Of a stretch of DNA of 29,068 nucleotides, positions 22,295 through 29,068 are shown one piece after another; within the stretch, counting starts at the first letter, position 1, and the number at the start of each line of letters is the position of its first letter. The DNA lies in contig DAOSJI010000012.1 of NCBI GenBank assembly GCA_035367155.1, positions 1-29,068 on the forward strand, in the 5' to 3' direction. The DNA comes from JAAYSA01 sp035367155. Lineage in GTDB: Bacteria; Bacillota_I; Bacilli_A; RFN20; CAG-826. The notes under the pieces were generated by a model. It did not search any database, was not told where the DNA came from, and was given only the letters and a program-made list of their open reading frames with translations. Made by a program: the position numbers and the translations under genes.

Positions 22295-23100
22295 TGAGAA
22301 ATAAGCAAATTATCAAATTAGTACTAAGTGCATTATTTATAATGCTTTCCTTTGTATTAACTCGTTTTTTTGTATTACCACCTGGACCTACATTATTTCG
22401 ATTTACTCTAGGTTCTGTCCCAATTATTATTGCTTCTTTACTATTAGGTCCAGTTTATGGGGGATTAGTCGGAATTGGCGCTGATGTTATTGGTGCTTTA
22501 TTATTTCCATCAGGAACATTTTTGGTTTTTCCTGTTATTTCTTCTATGCTCTATGGAGTTTTACCATACTTTTTTATGAGATTAATTAATTCACTTCGTC
22601 TTTCAAAGAGCGTTCCTATAATTTCATCACTTGGTGTGATTTTATATTCTTTATTACTTGTATTTGTTTGGACAAGTAGTGAGAGTAAATCAATAATTAC
22701 AAAAGAAACAATTATTTTTGATACGACTTTTAGAATCTGGTTTACCATTATAAGTGCGTTAGTATTAATTTTGATAGTTACATCTCTATTTCTGGTTAAT
22801 AAATATATGGGAAAAAGAAATAAAGGGAAAATAACTTTTGTTTATGAGATAGCTTTTGCAATTGCTCTAACTGATATTATTGTGGATATTATTTATACTT
22901 CAAGTTGGAAGACTCTTTATTGGGAACTACCGTTCTTTTTTGTTTTAGCAATGCATATAATAATTTTTGTAACACTTTTACCTTTGAAGACGCTCTTTGT
23001 AAATCTTATAATTTATGCTTTTGAAAAAAGTGGTATAAGTTTGTTAAGCCCTATTTTTGTATACAAAGAAAAAGAAACTGAAAAATCAATTCAAGAATAG
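22294..23100 (+). CDS. folT: ECF transporter S component, folate type
   Basis: A membrane-embedded substrate-binding subunit of 268 residues with about six helices. The conserved S-component segment (TLGSVPIIIASLLLGPVYGG, then GADVIGALLFPSGTFLVFP) matches the FolT group. The folate assignment is strengthened by its coupling to folC. It has to associate with EcfA1, EcfA2 and EcfT for uptake, and that module is encoded at 25.7-28.3 kb. Its length exceeds most S components (about 180), with an extended middle part (about 105-180) containing two further hydrophobic stretches and a charged loop. Substrate is an inference from context. Confidence 0.85.
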   Translation: MRNKQIIKLVLSALFIMLSFVLTRFFVLPPGPTLFRFTLGSVPIIIASLLLGPVYGGLVGIGADVIGALLFPSGTFLVFPVISSMLYGVLPYFFMRLINSLRLSKSVPIISSLGVILYSLLLVFVWTSSESKSIITKETIIFDTTFRIWFTIISALVLILIVTSLFLVNKYMGKRNKGKITFVYEIAFAIALTDIIVDIIYTSSWKTLYWELPFFFVLAMHIIIFVTLLPLKTLFVNLIIYAFEKSGISLLSPIFVYKEKETEKSIQE

Positions 23101-23158
23101 GTATATATAAAAAAATACTAATTAATTACTAAACGCTCGTTTTAGCAAAAGTAGTCAA

Positions 23159-23185
23159 AATTACTATTACACAGTAATAGTAATT
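23159..23185. repeat. Perfect palindrome, 12-bp arms with 3-base centre
   Basis: AATTACTATTAC (23159-23170), ACA, GTAATAGTAATT (23174-23185). It lies 58 bases after folT and about 27 bases upstream of the -35 region of the next small gene. There is no T run behind it, so it is a poor terminator; operator or transcript-end stem are both possible. Confidence 0.75.
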
Positions 23186-23211
23186 ATTCAAATATAAATG
23201 AAAAAAAGTCG

Positions 23212-23240
23212 TTTAATTTTAGATATTGTCTTGTTATAAT
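23212..23240 (+). promoter_or_regulatory. Promoter of the 46-codon gene
   Basis: A perfect TATAAT (23235-23240) with TTTAAT (23212-23217) at 17-base spacing. The gene's ATG follows 22 bases later, behind an AGAAGG Shine-Dalgarno. Confidence 0.5.
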
Positions 23241-23261
23241 GCTAATAGAAAGAAGGCCTTT

Positions 23262-23402
23262 ATGATAGATAATTATGAAACGAATTTTTTTCTAAATGAA
23301 GAGGACAGTTATTTTGATTTAGGGAATGAGAATGAGCTTATAGCAGAAGCTTGTTGTCTATACGAAAAGGAACTTCAAAAGAAATATAAAAAAGTGAAAT
23401 AA
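23262..23402 (+). CDS. Small protein of unknown function (46 residues)
   Basis: I do not recognise this gene. The ATG at 23262 has a Shine-Dalgarno (AGAAGG, 7 bases before) and a TATAAT upstream, and a clean terminator follows 16 bases after the stop, so it forms its own transcription unit. The peptide is charged and has no membrane segment. Its first two thirds are acidic (FLNEEDSYFDLGNENE), a CC pair follows, and the tail is strongly basic (KELQKKYKKVK), giving an amphipathic helix at the C-terminus. It fills the 384-base space between folT and the oligo-1,6-glucosidase. Function cannot be assigned. Confidence 0.65.
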   Translation: MIDNYETNFFLNEEDSYFDLGNENELIAEACCLYEKELQKKYKKVK

Positions 23403-23418
23403 AATATTCGATTGGAAG

Positions 23419-23444
23419 AAAATCCCGCCAGGGATTTTTTTATT
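23419..23444 (+). terminator. Rho-independent terminator
   Basis: A perfect 8-bp stem AAAATCCC (23419-23426) with GGGATTTT (23431-23438), loop GCCA, then more T. It ends the 46-codon gene. Confidence 0.88.
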
Positions 23445-23484
23445 TTCAAAATAAAAAGTTATAATTAAAAAGAGGTGTATAAAT

Positions 23485-25110
23485 ATGAAATATAATTGGT
23501 GGCATGATCGGATAGCATATCAAATTTATCCAAGATCATTTTGCGATAGTAACAATGATGGAATAGGCGACCTAAAAGGCATCATTAGTAAACTACCTTA
23601 CCTAAAAGAATTAGGTATAGGCGCGATTTGGTTAAGCCCGGTTTACCCTTCGCCTAATTATGATTATGGTTATGATATTGCTTCCTATTACGATATTAGC
23701 GAAGAATATGGAACTCTAGAAGATATGAAAACGCTTCTTAAAGAGGCAAATAAACTAGATATTAAAATAATTATGGACCTAGTTGTAAATCATACTTCTT
23801 TTAAGCATCCTCACTTTGAACAAAGTAAAGATCCTAATAGTAAATATCATAATCATTATGTTTGGAAAAAAGGTCGGGTAAGTAAAAGCGGTAAAAAGCT
23901 TCCTCCTAATAACTGGCTATCTTTTTTTACAGGTCCTGCTTGGACTTATGAAGAAAGTAATGATATGTGGTACATGCATCTTTTTACCAAAGAGCAACCT
24001 GACTTAAATTATGATAATCAAGAAGTTATTGATGAAGTTAAAAAGATTATGAAATATTGGCTTGACTTAGGGGTAGCAGGCTTTAGATGTGATGTAATAA
24101 ATATTATTTATAAAACGTCTTATGCTAACGGCAAGTTTAGTGTTTATAAAAGAGGATTAGAACACTATTTATCACAACCTAGATGTCATGAAATACTAAA
24201 CGAATTTCATCGTGATGTATTAGGTCCTTACAACGCTTTTACAGTTGGCGAAACAACTGATGTAACTTTAGAAGAAGCTAAAACGTTTACAGAAAACGAT
24301 GAACTAACGATGGTTTTTCCATTTGATCATACATCGGTTGATTATCGCTTCCTCCCGCTATTTAAGCGTAAATATAAACCCTCTTTACTAATTAAAGCAA
24401 TGAGAAAATGGCAAGAAAACATTCCTTGGAATAGCTTATTTATTGAAAATCATGATATTCCGCGTGCGATTTCTCGCTTTGGAGATGAAACAAAACCCGA
24501 ACTAAGCGGTTCAGCAATCGGGGCGATGATTTTAACTCTTCGAGGTATGCCCTATATTTATCAAGGGCAAGAAATTGGCATGACCAATGTTGATTTTAAA
24601 TCAATTGAAGAGATGAAAGATGTAACTTCCAAAAATGTTTACAATCTATTAAGAAGATTTAAAATTTGCAAAAAAACGGCTTTGAGACTTGTTAATAATT
24701 TTGCACGCGATCATGCTCGAACCCCTATGCAATGGAAAAATAGCGAAAATGCAGGTTTTAGCACTAAAATGCCATGGTTACGAGTAAATAATAATTACAA
24801 TAAAGTAAATGTTGAAACACAAGACAAGGATACGACGAGTTTATTAAATCAGTACCGTAAATTAACAAAACTTCGTAATAGTTCAGAGGTTTTAAGAAGA
24901 GGTGATATTGAATTCATTAAATCTCATAAAAATGTTATGAGTTTTATTAGAACTTATAATGATGAAAAGATATTAGTTGTAATAAATTTAGATAAAAAAG
25001 AAAGAAAGATTAAACTTGATTTAGATGGAGAAATCCTTTATTGCAATTATGATGAAATATTAGATGGCACGACATTAAGACCATATGAAGTTCAAATAAT
25101 TAAAAAATAA
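23485..25110 (+). CDS. malL: Oligo-1,6-glucosidase (GH13 alpha-glucosidase)
   Basis: Cytoplasmic enzyme hydrolysing alpha-1,6 bonds of isomalto-oligosaccharides and short dextrins. At 541 residues it has the usual length. DLVVNHTS (98-105) is region I, GFRCDVIN carries nucleophile D203, VGETTDV carries E256 and ENHDIPR carries D324. The residue after the nucleophile is Val204; in this family Val here goes with alpha-1,6 preference and Ala with alpha-1,4. The start WWHDRIAYQIYPRSF and DSNNDGIGDL are diagnostic. It has AGAGGTG as Shine-Dalgarno and a TATAAT directly upstream, and is followed by a terminator, so it is transcribed alone. Trehalose-6-phosphate hydrolase is the main alternative, less likely. 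Confidence 0.93.
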   Translation: MKYNWWHDRIAYQIYPRSFCDSNNDGIGDLKGIISKLPYLKELGIGAIWLSPVYPSPNYDYGYDIASYYDISEEYGTLEDMKTLLKEANKLDIKIIMDLVVNHTSFKHPHFEQSKDPNSKYHNHYVWKKGRVSKSGKKLPPNNWLSFFTGPAWTYEESNDMWYMHLFTKEQPDLNYDNQEVIDEVKKIMKYWLDLGVAGFRCDVINIIYKTSYANGKFSVYKRGLEHYLSQPRCHEILNEFHRDVLGPYNAFTVGETTDVTLEEAKTFTENDELTMVFPFDHTSVDYRFLPLFKRKYKPSLLIKAMRKWQENIPWNSLFIENHDIPRAISRFGDETKPELSGSAIGAMILTLRGMPYIYQGQEIGMTNVDFKSIEEMKDVTSKNVYNLLRRFKICKKTALRLVNNFARDHARTPMQWKNSENAGFSTKMPWLRVNNNYNKVNVETQDKDTTSLLNQYRKLTKLRNSSEVLRRGDIEFIKSHKNVMSFIRTYNDEKILVVINLDKKERKIKLDLDGEILYCNYDEILDGTTLRPYEVQIIKK

Positions 25111-25123
25111 TAACGATACAATA

Positions 25124-25165
25124 AAAAAAGTAAAAGTCCGTTTTTGTACGGGCTTTTTACTTTTA
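25124..25165. terminator. Terminator after the oligo-1,6-glucosidase gene
   Basis: A long imperfect stem: GTAAAAGTCCGT on the left (25130-25141) pairs with ACGGGCTTTTTAC (25148-25160), with one bulge and one G-U pair. A runs lie before it and T runs after it. Confidence 0.85.
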
Positions 25166-25186
25166 TAGTAAAAACCTGTTCTATTA

Positions 25187-25195
25187 TGGTATAAT
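25187..25195 (+). promoter_or_regulatory. Extended -10 promoter of the comEB-ecf operon
   Basis: TGG-TATAAT (25187-25195) has the TGn extension that compensates for the absence of a good -35. The comEB ATG follows 22 bases later, preceded by AAAGAGG. Confidence 0.55.
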
Positions 25196-25217
25196 TTACC
25201 AAGCAAAGAGGTAAATT

Positions 25218-25703
25218 ATGAAACGCAATGATTATATTAATTGGGACGAATATTTTATGGGTATAGCTATTCTTTCATGCGAAAGAAGTAAAGACCCCTC
25301 AACAAGAGTTGGTGCATGTATCGTAGATAATGAACATAAAGTCGTCAGTGTTGGTTATAACGGAATGCCAATTGGAATTGATGATGATGAAATTAGTTGG
25401 GATCGTGGTGATGATTTAGATTCAAAATATCTTTATGTTTGCCACGCAGAATTTAATGCAATTTTAAACATTAGAAATGGCTCCTCGCTTCGAGGCTGTA
25501 AACTATATGTCACCTTATTTCCCTGTAATGAATGTGCTAAAGCAATTATTCAAAGTGGAATTAAAGAAATAATTTACCTAGATGATAAGTACTCTGATCA
25601 ATTGAGTGTTAGAGCTAGTAAAAAAGTACTTGAAATGGCTGGTGTTAAAATGCGCAAATTCAAGGGAAGAGTCTTAAAAGTTAATTTTGATGAAGAGGTT
25701 TAA
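25218..25703 (+). CDS. comEB: dCMP deaminase
   Basis: Deaminates dCMP to dUMP, the substrate of thymidylate synthase. It has 161 residues. The zinc site is H76-x-E78 in CHAEFNAI with C103 and C106 in PCNEC, and the N-terminal NWDEYFMGIA and KDPSTRVGACIV are typical. The name comEB is historical. The ecfA1 ATG overlaps its stop (TAATG), so it is the first gene of a five-gene operon running to truA. Folate import through the same ECF module would feed the thymidylate pathway that this enzyme also serves. Confidence 0.95.
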   Translation: MKRNDYINWDEYFMGIAILSCERSKDPSTRVGACIVDNEHKVVSVGYNGMPIGIDDDEISWDRGDDLDSKYLYVCHAEFNAILNIRNGSSLRGCKLYVTLFPCNECAKAIIQSGIKEIIYLDDKYSDQLSVRASKKVLEMAGVKMRKFKGRVLKVNFDEEV

Positions 25704-26521
25704 TGAAAAATATCGCTATTTCATTAAATAATGTTTCTTATTCATATGATAAAAAGAACGACGTTATTAAAAACGTTTCTTTGAATATTGAAAAAGGAAA
25801 GTTTATAAGCGTTATTGGTCATAACGGAAGTGGAAAATCTACCTTCGCCAAATTAATAATGGGTTTATTAGAACCAAAAGAAGGTGAAATAAAAATTTTT
25901 GATTTGCCTTTAGATGGTGAACATATATCACAAATTAGACCTTATTTAGGGATTGTTTTTCAAAATCCAGATAATCAATTTATTGGTGCTACAGTAAGAG
26001 ATGACATAGCTTTTGGGTTAGAAAATCAATGCTATCCACAAAATGAAATGGATCCATTAATTGAAGAATACGCTGCTAGAGTTGGGATGAGTGAACTTCT
26101 AGATAAAGAACCAGGGAACCTAAGTGGAGGTCAAAAGCAACGTGTTGCGATTGCGGGTGTACTAGCTATGCATCCAAAAATTATTGTTTTTGATGAAGCT
26201 ACTGCTATGCTAGATCCCCAAGGAAAAGAAGATATTAATAAACTAATTAAATTAATGAAAAAGAAAAACAAAGAACTTACATTAATTACAATCACTCATA
26301 ATGTTGAAGAAACACAAACTAGTGATGATGTTATTGTTTTTAATGAGGGCGAAATATATATGAAAGGAAAACCAGAAGAGGTTTTTCTTGAGGCGGAAAA
26401 ATTACGAAGTATTAGATTAGATTCACCTCTTTTATATCGAATTAAGGAGGCCTTTTTATTAGAAGGAATTAAATTAAAAAGTAAATCTATTGAAGATTTG
26501 AAGGAGGAAATATGGCCGTAA
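25703..26521 (+). CDS. ecfA1: Energy-coupling factor transporter ATPase EcfA1
   Basis: First ATPase subunit of the ECF vitamin/metal transporter module, on the cytoplasmic side of the membrane. It has 272 residues. Walker A is GHNGSGKST (39-47), the Q loop is VFQNPDNQ, the signature is LSGGQ (140-144), Walker B ends in E165 within FDEATAMLDP, and the switch His is in ITHN. Q-N-P-D-N-Q is typical of EcfA1. It overlaps ecfA2 by 10 bases, and its last codons include the GAAGGAGG ribosome-binding site for that gene. Confidence 0.96.
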   Translation: MKNIAISLNNVSYSYDKKNDVIKNVSLNIEKGKFISVIGHNGSGKSTFAKLIMGLLEPKEGEIKIFDLPLDGEHISQIRPYLGIVFQNPDNQFIGATVRDDIAFGLENQCYPQNEMDPLIEEYAARVGMSELLDKEPGNLSGGQKQRVAIAGVLAMHPKIIVFDEATAMLDPQGKEDINKLIKLMKKKNKELTLITITHNVEETQTSDDVIVFNEGEIYMKGKPEEVFLEAEKLRSIRLDSPLLYRIKEAFLLEGIKLKSKSIEDLKEEIWP

Positions 26522-27468
26522 AATTTAGACATGTTAATTTTACTTATTCTCCTAAATCTCCATTTGAACATGATGCGCTTTTTGATATTAATCTCGAGAT
26601 TGATAAAAATTCATTTACTGCTGTTATTGGTCATACGGGCAGTGGTAAAAGTACACTTATTCAACATATAAATGCACTTTTATTACCTACAAGTGGTGTC
26701 GTTAATGTTAATCAATCATTAATTACACCGGTACGAATTAGAAAATATCGTAGAAAGTTAGAAAAAATAATCAAAAGTAAAAAAAAGACTAATGAAGAAA
26801 AAGATATTGCGAAGTCTCTTTTAGAAGAATCTAATAAATTTAGCTCATATAAGAAGAAAAAACTTCGTTCCGAAGTTGGAATTGTTTTTCAATTTCCGGA
26901 GTATCAATTATTTGAAGAAACGGTTTTAAAAGATGTATCTTTTGGTCCTAGAAACTTTGGGAAATCCAAAGAGGAAGCACTAAACCTTGCAAAAGAGGCA
27001 TTAAATCGTGTTGGAATAGATGAAACATATTATGAACGTTCACCATTTGAATTAAGTGGCGGCGAAAAAAGGAGAGTTGCTATTGCAGGTATTTTGGCTA
27101 TGAAACCAAATATTTTGATTTTAGATGAACCAACCGCAGGCCTTGATCCATTAAGTTCGCAAAAGATGATGGAATTATTTTTTGAAATTTATAAACAAGG
27201 AATAACAATTATTCTTGTTACTCACGATATGAACCATGTTTTAAACTATGCTACTCATGTAGTAGTAATGAAAGATGGAAAAGTTGAAAGAAAAACAACA
27301 CCTCGTGAATTATTTGCCAATATAAAAGGAGAAGATGTAATTTCTCTTCCGCCACTTTATAAATTTATGCACGAATTGGCTGATAGAGGCTGCCCCCTTA
27401 AAATAGATAATATAAATAACGAGAAAGATTTAGCAAAAGCTATTAAGGAGATAAAAGGCCATGCGTAA
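26512..27468 (+). CDS. ecfA2: Energy-coupling factor transporter ATPase EcfA2
   Basis: Second ATPase subunit of the ECF module, forming a heterodimer with EcfA1. It has 318 residues, longer than the usual 280 or so. Walker A is GHTGSGKST (40-48), the Q loop is VFQFPEYQLF as expected for EcfA2, the signature is LSGGE (181-185), Walker B is ILILDEPTAGLDP with E206, and THDM holds the switch His. The extra length is a Lys/Glu-rich insertion between about 74 and 114 (KYRRKLEKIIKSKKKTNEEK), just before the Q loop, probably a charged helical hairpin. Overlaps ecfT by 8 bases. Confidence 0.95.
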   Translation: MAVKFRHVNFTYSPKSPFEHDALFDINLEIDKNSFTAVIGHTGSGKSTLIQHINALLLPTSGVVNVNQSLITPVRIRKYRRKLEKIIKSKKKTNEEKDIAKSLLEESNKFSSYKKKKLRSEVGIVFQFPEYQLFEETVLKDVSFGPRNFGKSKEEALNLAKEALNRVGIDETYYERSPFELSGGEKRRVAIAGILAMKPNILILDEPTAGLDPLSSQKMMELFFEIYKQGITIILVTHDMNHVLNYATHVVVMKDGKVERKTTPRELFANIKGEDVISLPPLYKFMHELADRGCPLKIDNINNEKDLAKAIKEIKGHA

Positions 27469-28339
27469 TATTTCTCTAGGACGTTATTTACCAAACAACA
27501 CTTTTATTCATCGGCTTGATCCACGTTTAAAGTTTATTAGTCTTATTATTATGATGAGCATGGTTTTTTTTAGATTTCCTTCTGTTGGAATGAATTTTAT
27601 ATATTATGGAATTCTTTTTATTGTCCTTTTAATATTAATGATGATTAGTAAAATACGTATAAAATCGCTGTTTAAACAATTAAAGGCGCTTTGGTTCATG
27701 ATGATCTTTTTATTAATCATTAATTTATTTACTTATCGTGTTCCAGAGCAAAATGAACTATTTACAATAGGTAAGTTTATTGTTTATGATGCTCCAATTT
27801 ATCAAACACTTTATATTTTTATACGATTATTATTAATGGTTTCTCTTACGATGATATTAACTTCTACTACTAGACCATTAGATTTGACAAGTGCAATTGA
27901 ATGGTTTATGTACCCGTTAAAGCTAATAAAATTCCCAGTTCATCAAATTGCAATGACATTATCATTAGCACTACGATTTATTCCTCTTTTACTTGATGAA
28001 ACTGGAAGAATAATGAATGCTCAGGAAAGTCGCGGAGTAGATTTTAAAGGTGGAAAATTTTCTGAAAAAATTCGAGCAATTGTTAGTTTGATGGTTCCTC
28101 TTTTTGTTACAGCCTTTACATTAAGTGAGGATCTTTCATTTGCTATGGAAGCACGCGGTTATGATCCTAGCGCAAAAAGAACTAGATATCGTATTATGAA
28201 ATTTAGATTAGGAGATTTATTTAGTTTTGTTTTTATTCTTGTATGTTTAGCGGGCTCAATACTCTTATTAGTATTCCGTGTCGATTTTGCACCTTTCGTA
28301 GTTAATTTGTTTGATTTGGTGAAGGGATTATTTAAATGA
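27461..28339 (+). CDS. ecfT: Energy-coupling factor transporter transmembrane protein EcfT
   Basis: The membrane scaffold that couples the EcfA dimer to interchangeable S components such as FolT. It has 292 residues with about five or six helices. The two coupling helices carry ESRG (189-192) and EARG (230-233), the paired A/S-R-G motifs that seat in the ATPases. The N-terminal block FIHRLDPRLKF is characteristic. It overlaps ecfA2 by 8 bases and shares four bases (ATGA) with truA. Confidence 0.95.
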   Translation: MRNISLGRYLPNNTFIHRLDPRLKFISLIIMMSMVFFRFPSVGMNFIYYGILFIVLLILMMISKIRIKSLFKQLKALWFMMIFLLIINLFTYRVPEQNELFTIGKFIVYDAPIYQTLYIFIRLLLMVSLTMILTSTTRPLDLTSAIEWFMYPLKLIKFPVHQIAMTLSLALRFIPLLLDETGRIMNAQESRGVDFKGGKFSEKIRAIVSLMVPLFVTAFTLSEDLSFAMEARGYDPSAKRTRYRIMKFRLGDLFSFVFILVCLAGSILLLVFRVDFAPFVVNLFDLVKGLFK

Positions 28340-29068
28340 TGAAAAGATTTAAAGTAGTTATTAAATACCTTGGAACATCTTATTTTGGCTGGCAAAAACA
28401 GCCTAATGTAATTACTGTTCAAGGTACAATCGAAGAAGTATTATCTCGATTATATAATGAAACAATAACTATTTATGGATCTGGTAGAACTGATGCAGGA
28501 GTACATGCGAAGCATCAAGTTTTTCATTTTGATGGTCGAGTAATTATGAACTTAAACAAATTAAAATATACTTTAAATAAAATGCTTCCTAATGATATAG
28601 AAGTTATAAAGATTAATTATGCAAAATTAGATTTTCATGCTCGTTTTAGTGCTAAAAAGAAACATTATGTTTATAGAATTTTGAATAAAGCAAAAGATCC
28701 ATTTAATGATAACTTGTATTTACTATATCCGCTAAAACTAAATATAAGTGAATTTAAAGCTAATATAAAACTTTTTGAAGGCGAACATAACTTTGCTAAT
28801 TTTACAAGTAAAAAAGAAGATGAACGTAACTTTGTAAGAGTCATTGAAAAGGCGTATTTTACAAAAAAAGGTAATATATTTGAATTTCATTTCGTTGGCG
28901 AAGGGTTTATGCATGGTCAAGTTCGAATGATGGTTGGTGCCCTTCTAGCAACAAATGAAGGAAAAATTACAAAGGAAGATATTGAAAACTATCTTAATTT
29001 AAAAGAAAGAACCATAATTAATTACAAATCCCCTGCAAAAGGGTTATATTTAGAATATGTAGGATATT
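28336..29068 (+). CDS. truA: tRNA pseudouridine(38-40) synthase, 3' end outside window
   Basis: Converts uridines 38-40 of the tRNA anticodon arm to pseudouridine. The frame starts with two Met codons at 28336 and 28339 (overlapping the ecfT TGA) and stays open for 244 codons to the window edge, so only a few residues are missing. The catalytic Asp53 lies in GSGRTDAGVHA (48-58), and YFGWQKQP, the HARFSAKKKHYVYRI block and GEGFMHGQVRMMVG are typical of TruA. The order ecfA1-ecfA2-ecfT-truA is widespread in Firmicutes. Confidence 0.95.
   Translation, partial: MMKRFKVVIKYLGTSYFGWQKQPNVITVQGTIEEVLSRLYNETITIYGSGRTDAGVHAKHQVFHFDGRVIMNLNKLKYTLNKMLPNDIEVIKINYAKLDFHARFSAKKKHYVYRILNKAKDPFNDNLYLLYPLKLNISEFKANIKLFEGEHNFANFTSKKEDERNFVRVIEKAYFTKKGNIFEFHFVGEGFMHGQVRMMVGALLATNEGKITKEDIENYLNLKERTIINYKSPAKGLYLEYVGY

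Noticed and set aside
28159..28422. Minus-strand open frames opposite ecfT and truA (also 28738-28920)
   Set aside because: Both are antisense to well-conserved genes; composition looks like a shadow of low-GC coding.
1..29068. CRISPR arrays, insertion sequences, phage genes or UGA recoding
   Set aside because: No regularly spaced repeats, transposase or integrase motifs were found, and TGA serves as stop in several conserved genes.

Overview
The window is AT-rich bacterial DNA in the standard genetic code: TGA is a stop (for example for ecfT and the Y-family polymerase) and Trp is TGG. Gene content and order point to an uncultured-type, low-GC Firmicute of the Bacilli/Erysipelotrichia/RF39-like group. 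The main clues are ecfA1-ecfA2-ecfT-truA, comEB, TagD plus LicD, a YolD/Y-polymerase pair, an M29 aminopeptidase and several GH13 enzymes. A Mycoplasma is excluded by the code. The species cannot be named from the sequence alone.

Layout. 1-2.5 kb: end of an M29 aminopeptidase, converging on an error-prone polymerase/YolD operon. 2.6-7.2 kb: a damaged carbohydrate-response region. It holds an AraC regulator that has lost its normal start, fused back-to-back with the last third of a sugar-ABC ATPase. It also holds a secreted carbohydrate-binding protein whose signal peptide is cut by a one-base homopolymer frameshift, a tRNA-Ala(CGC), a sialate-O-acetylesterase-like SGNH hydrolase, and a LacI regulator broken by a second one-base homopolymer frameshift. 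7.3-8.75 kb: an O-antigen-ligase-like membrane protein. 8.8-11.3 kb: an isochorismatase/nicotinamidase-type hydrolase, a GlmS-like isomerase without its glutaminase domain, and a divergent NagB homologue lacking two key residues. 11.5-14.6 kb: a CBS-nitroreductase fusion, a Mn-type CDF exporter and a VTT/DedA membrane protein in a tight operon, then a flavodoxin-like FMN reductase.

14.7-18.2 kb: cell-surface genes (ATP-grasp ligase, galE, LicD transferase, tagD). 18.3-20.5 kb: a monoacylglycerol-lipase-like hydrolase and a short GH13 amylase. 20.6-23.1 kb: smpB-folC-folT. 23.1-23.5 kb: a 46-codon gene of unknown function with its own promoter and terminator, preceded by a perfect 12-bp-arm palindrome. 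23.5-25.1 kb: oligo-1,6-glucosidase. 25.2-29.07 kb: comEB-ecfA1-ecfA2-ecfT-truA. The ECF module here would power FolT from the smpB-folC-folT operon.

The observations I rate highest are: three palindromes lying exactly in promoter cores (polymerase operon, GlmS-like gene, CBS-nitroreductase operon); the GlmS-like/NagB-like pair with altered architecture and active site; the CBS-nitroreductase fusion with a Mn exporter; apparent leaderless starts for the polymerase and tagD; and the cluster of a deletion scar plus two single-A frameshifts between 3.3 and 6.4 kb. I see no CRISPR array, phage, transposase or riboswitch that I can support.
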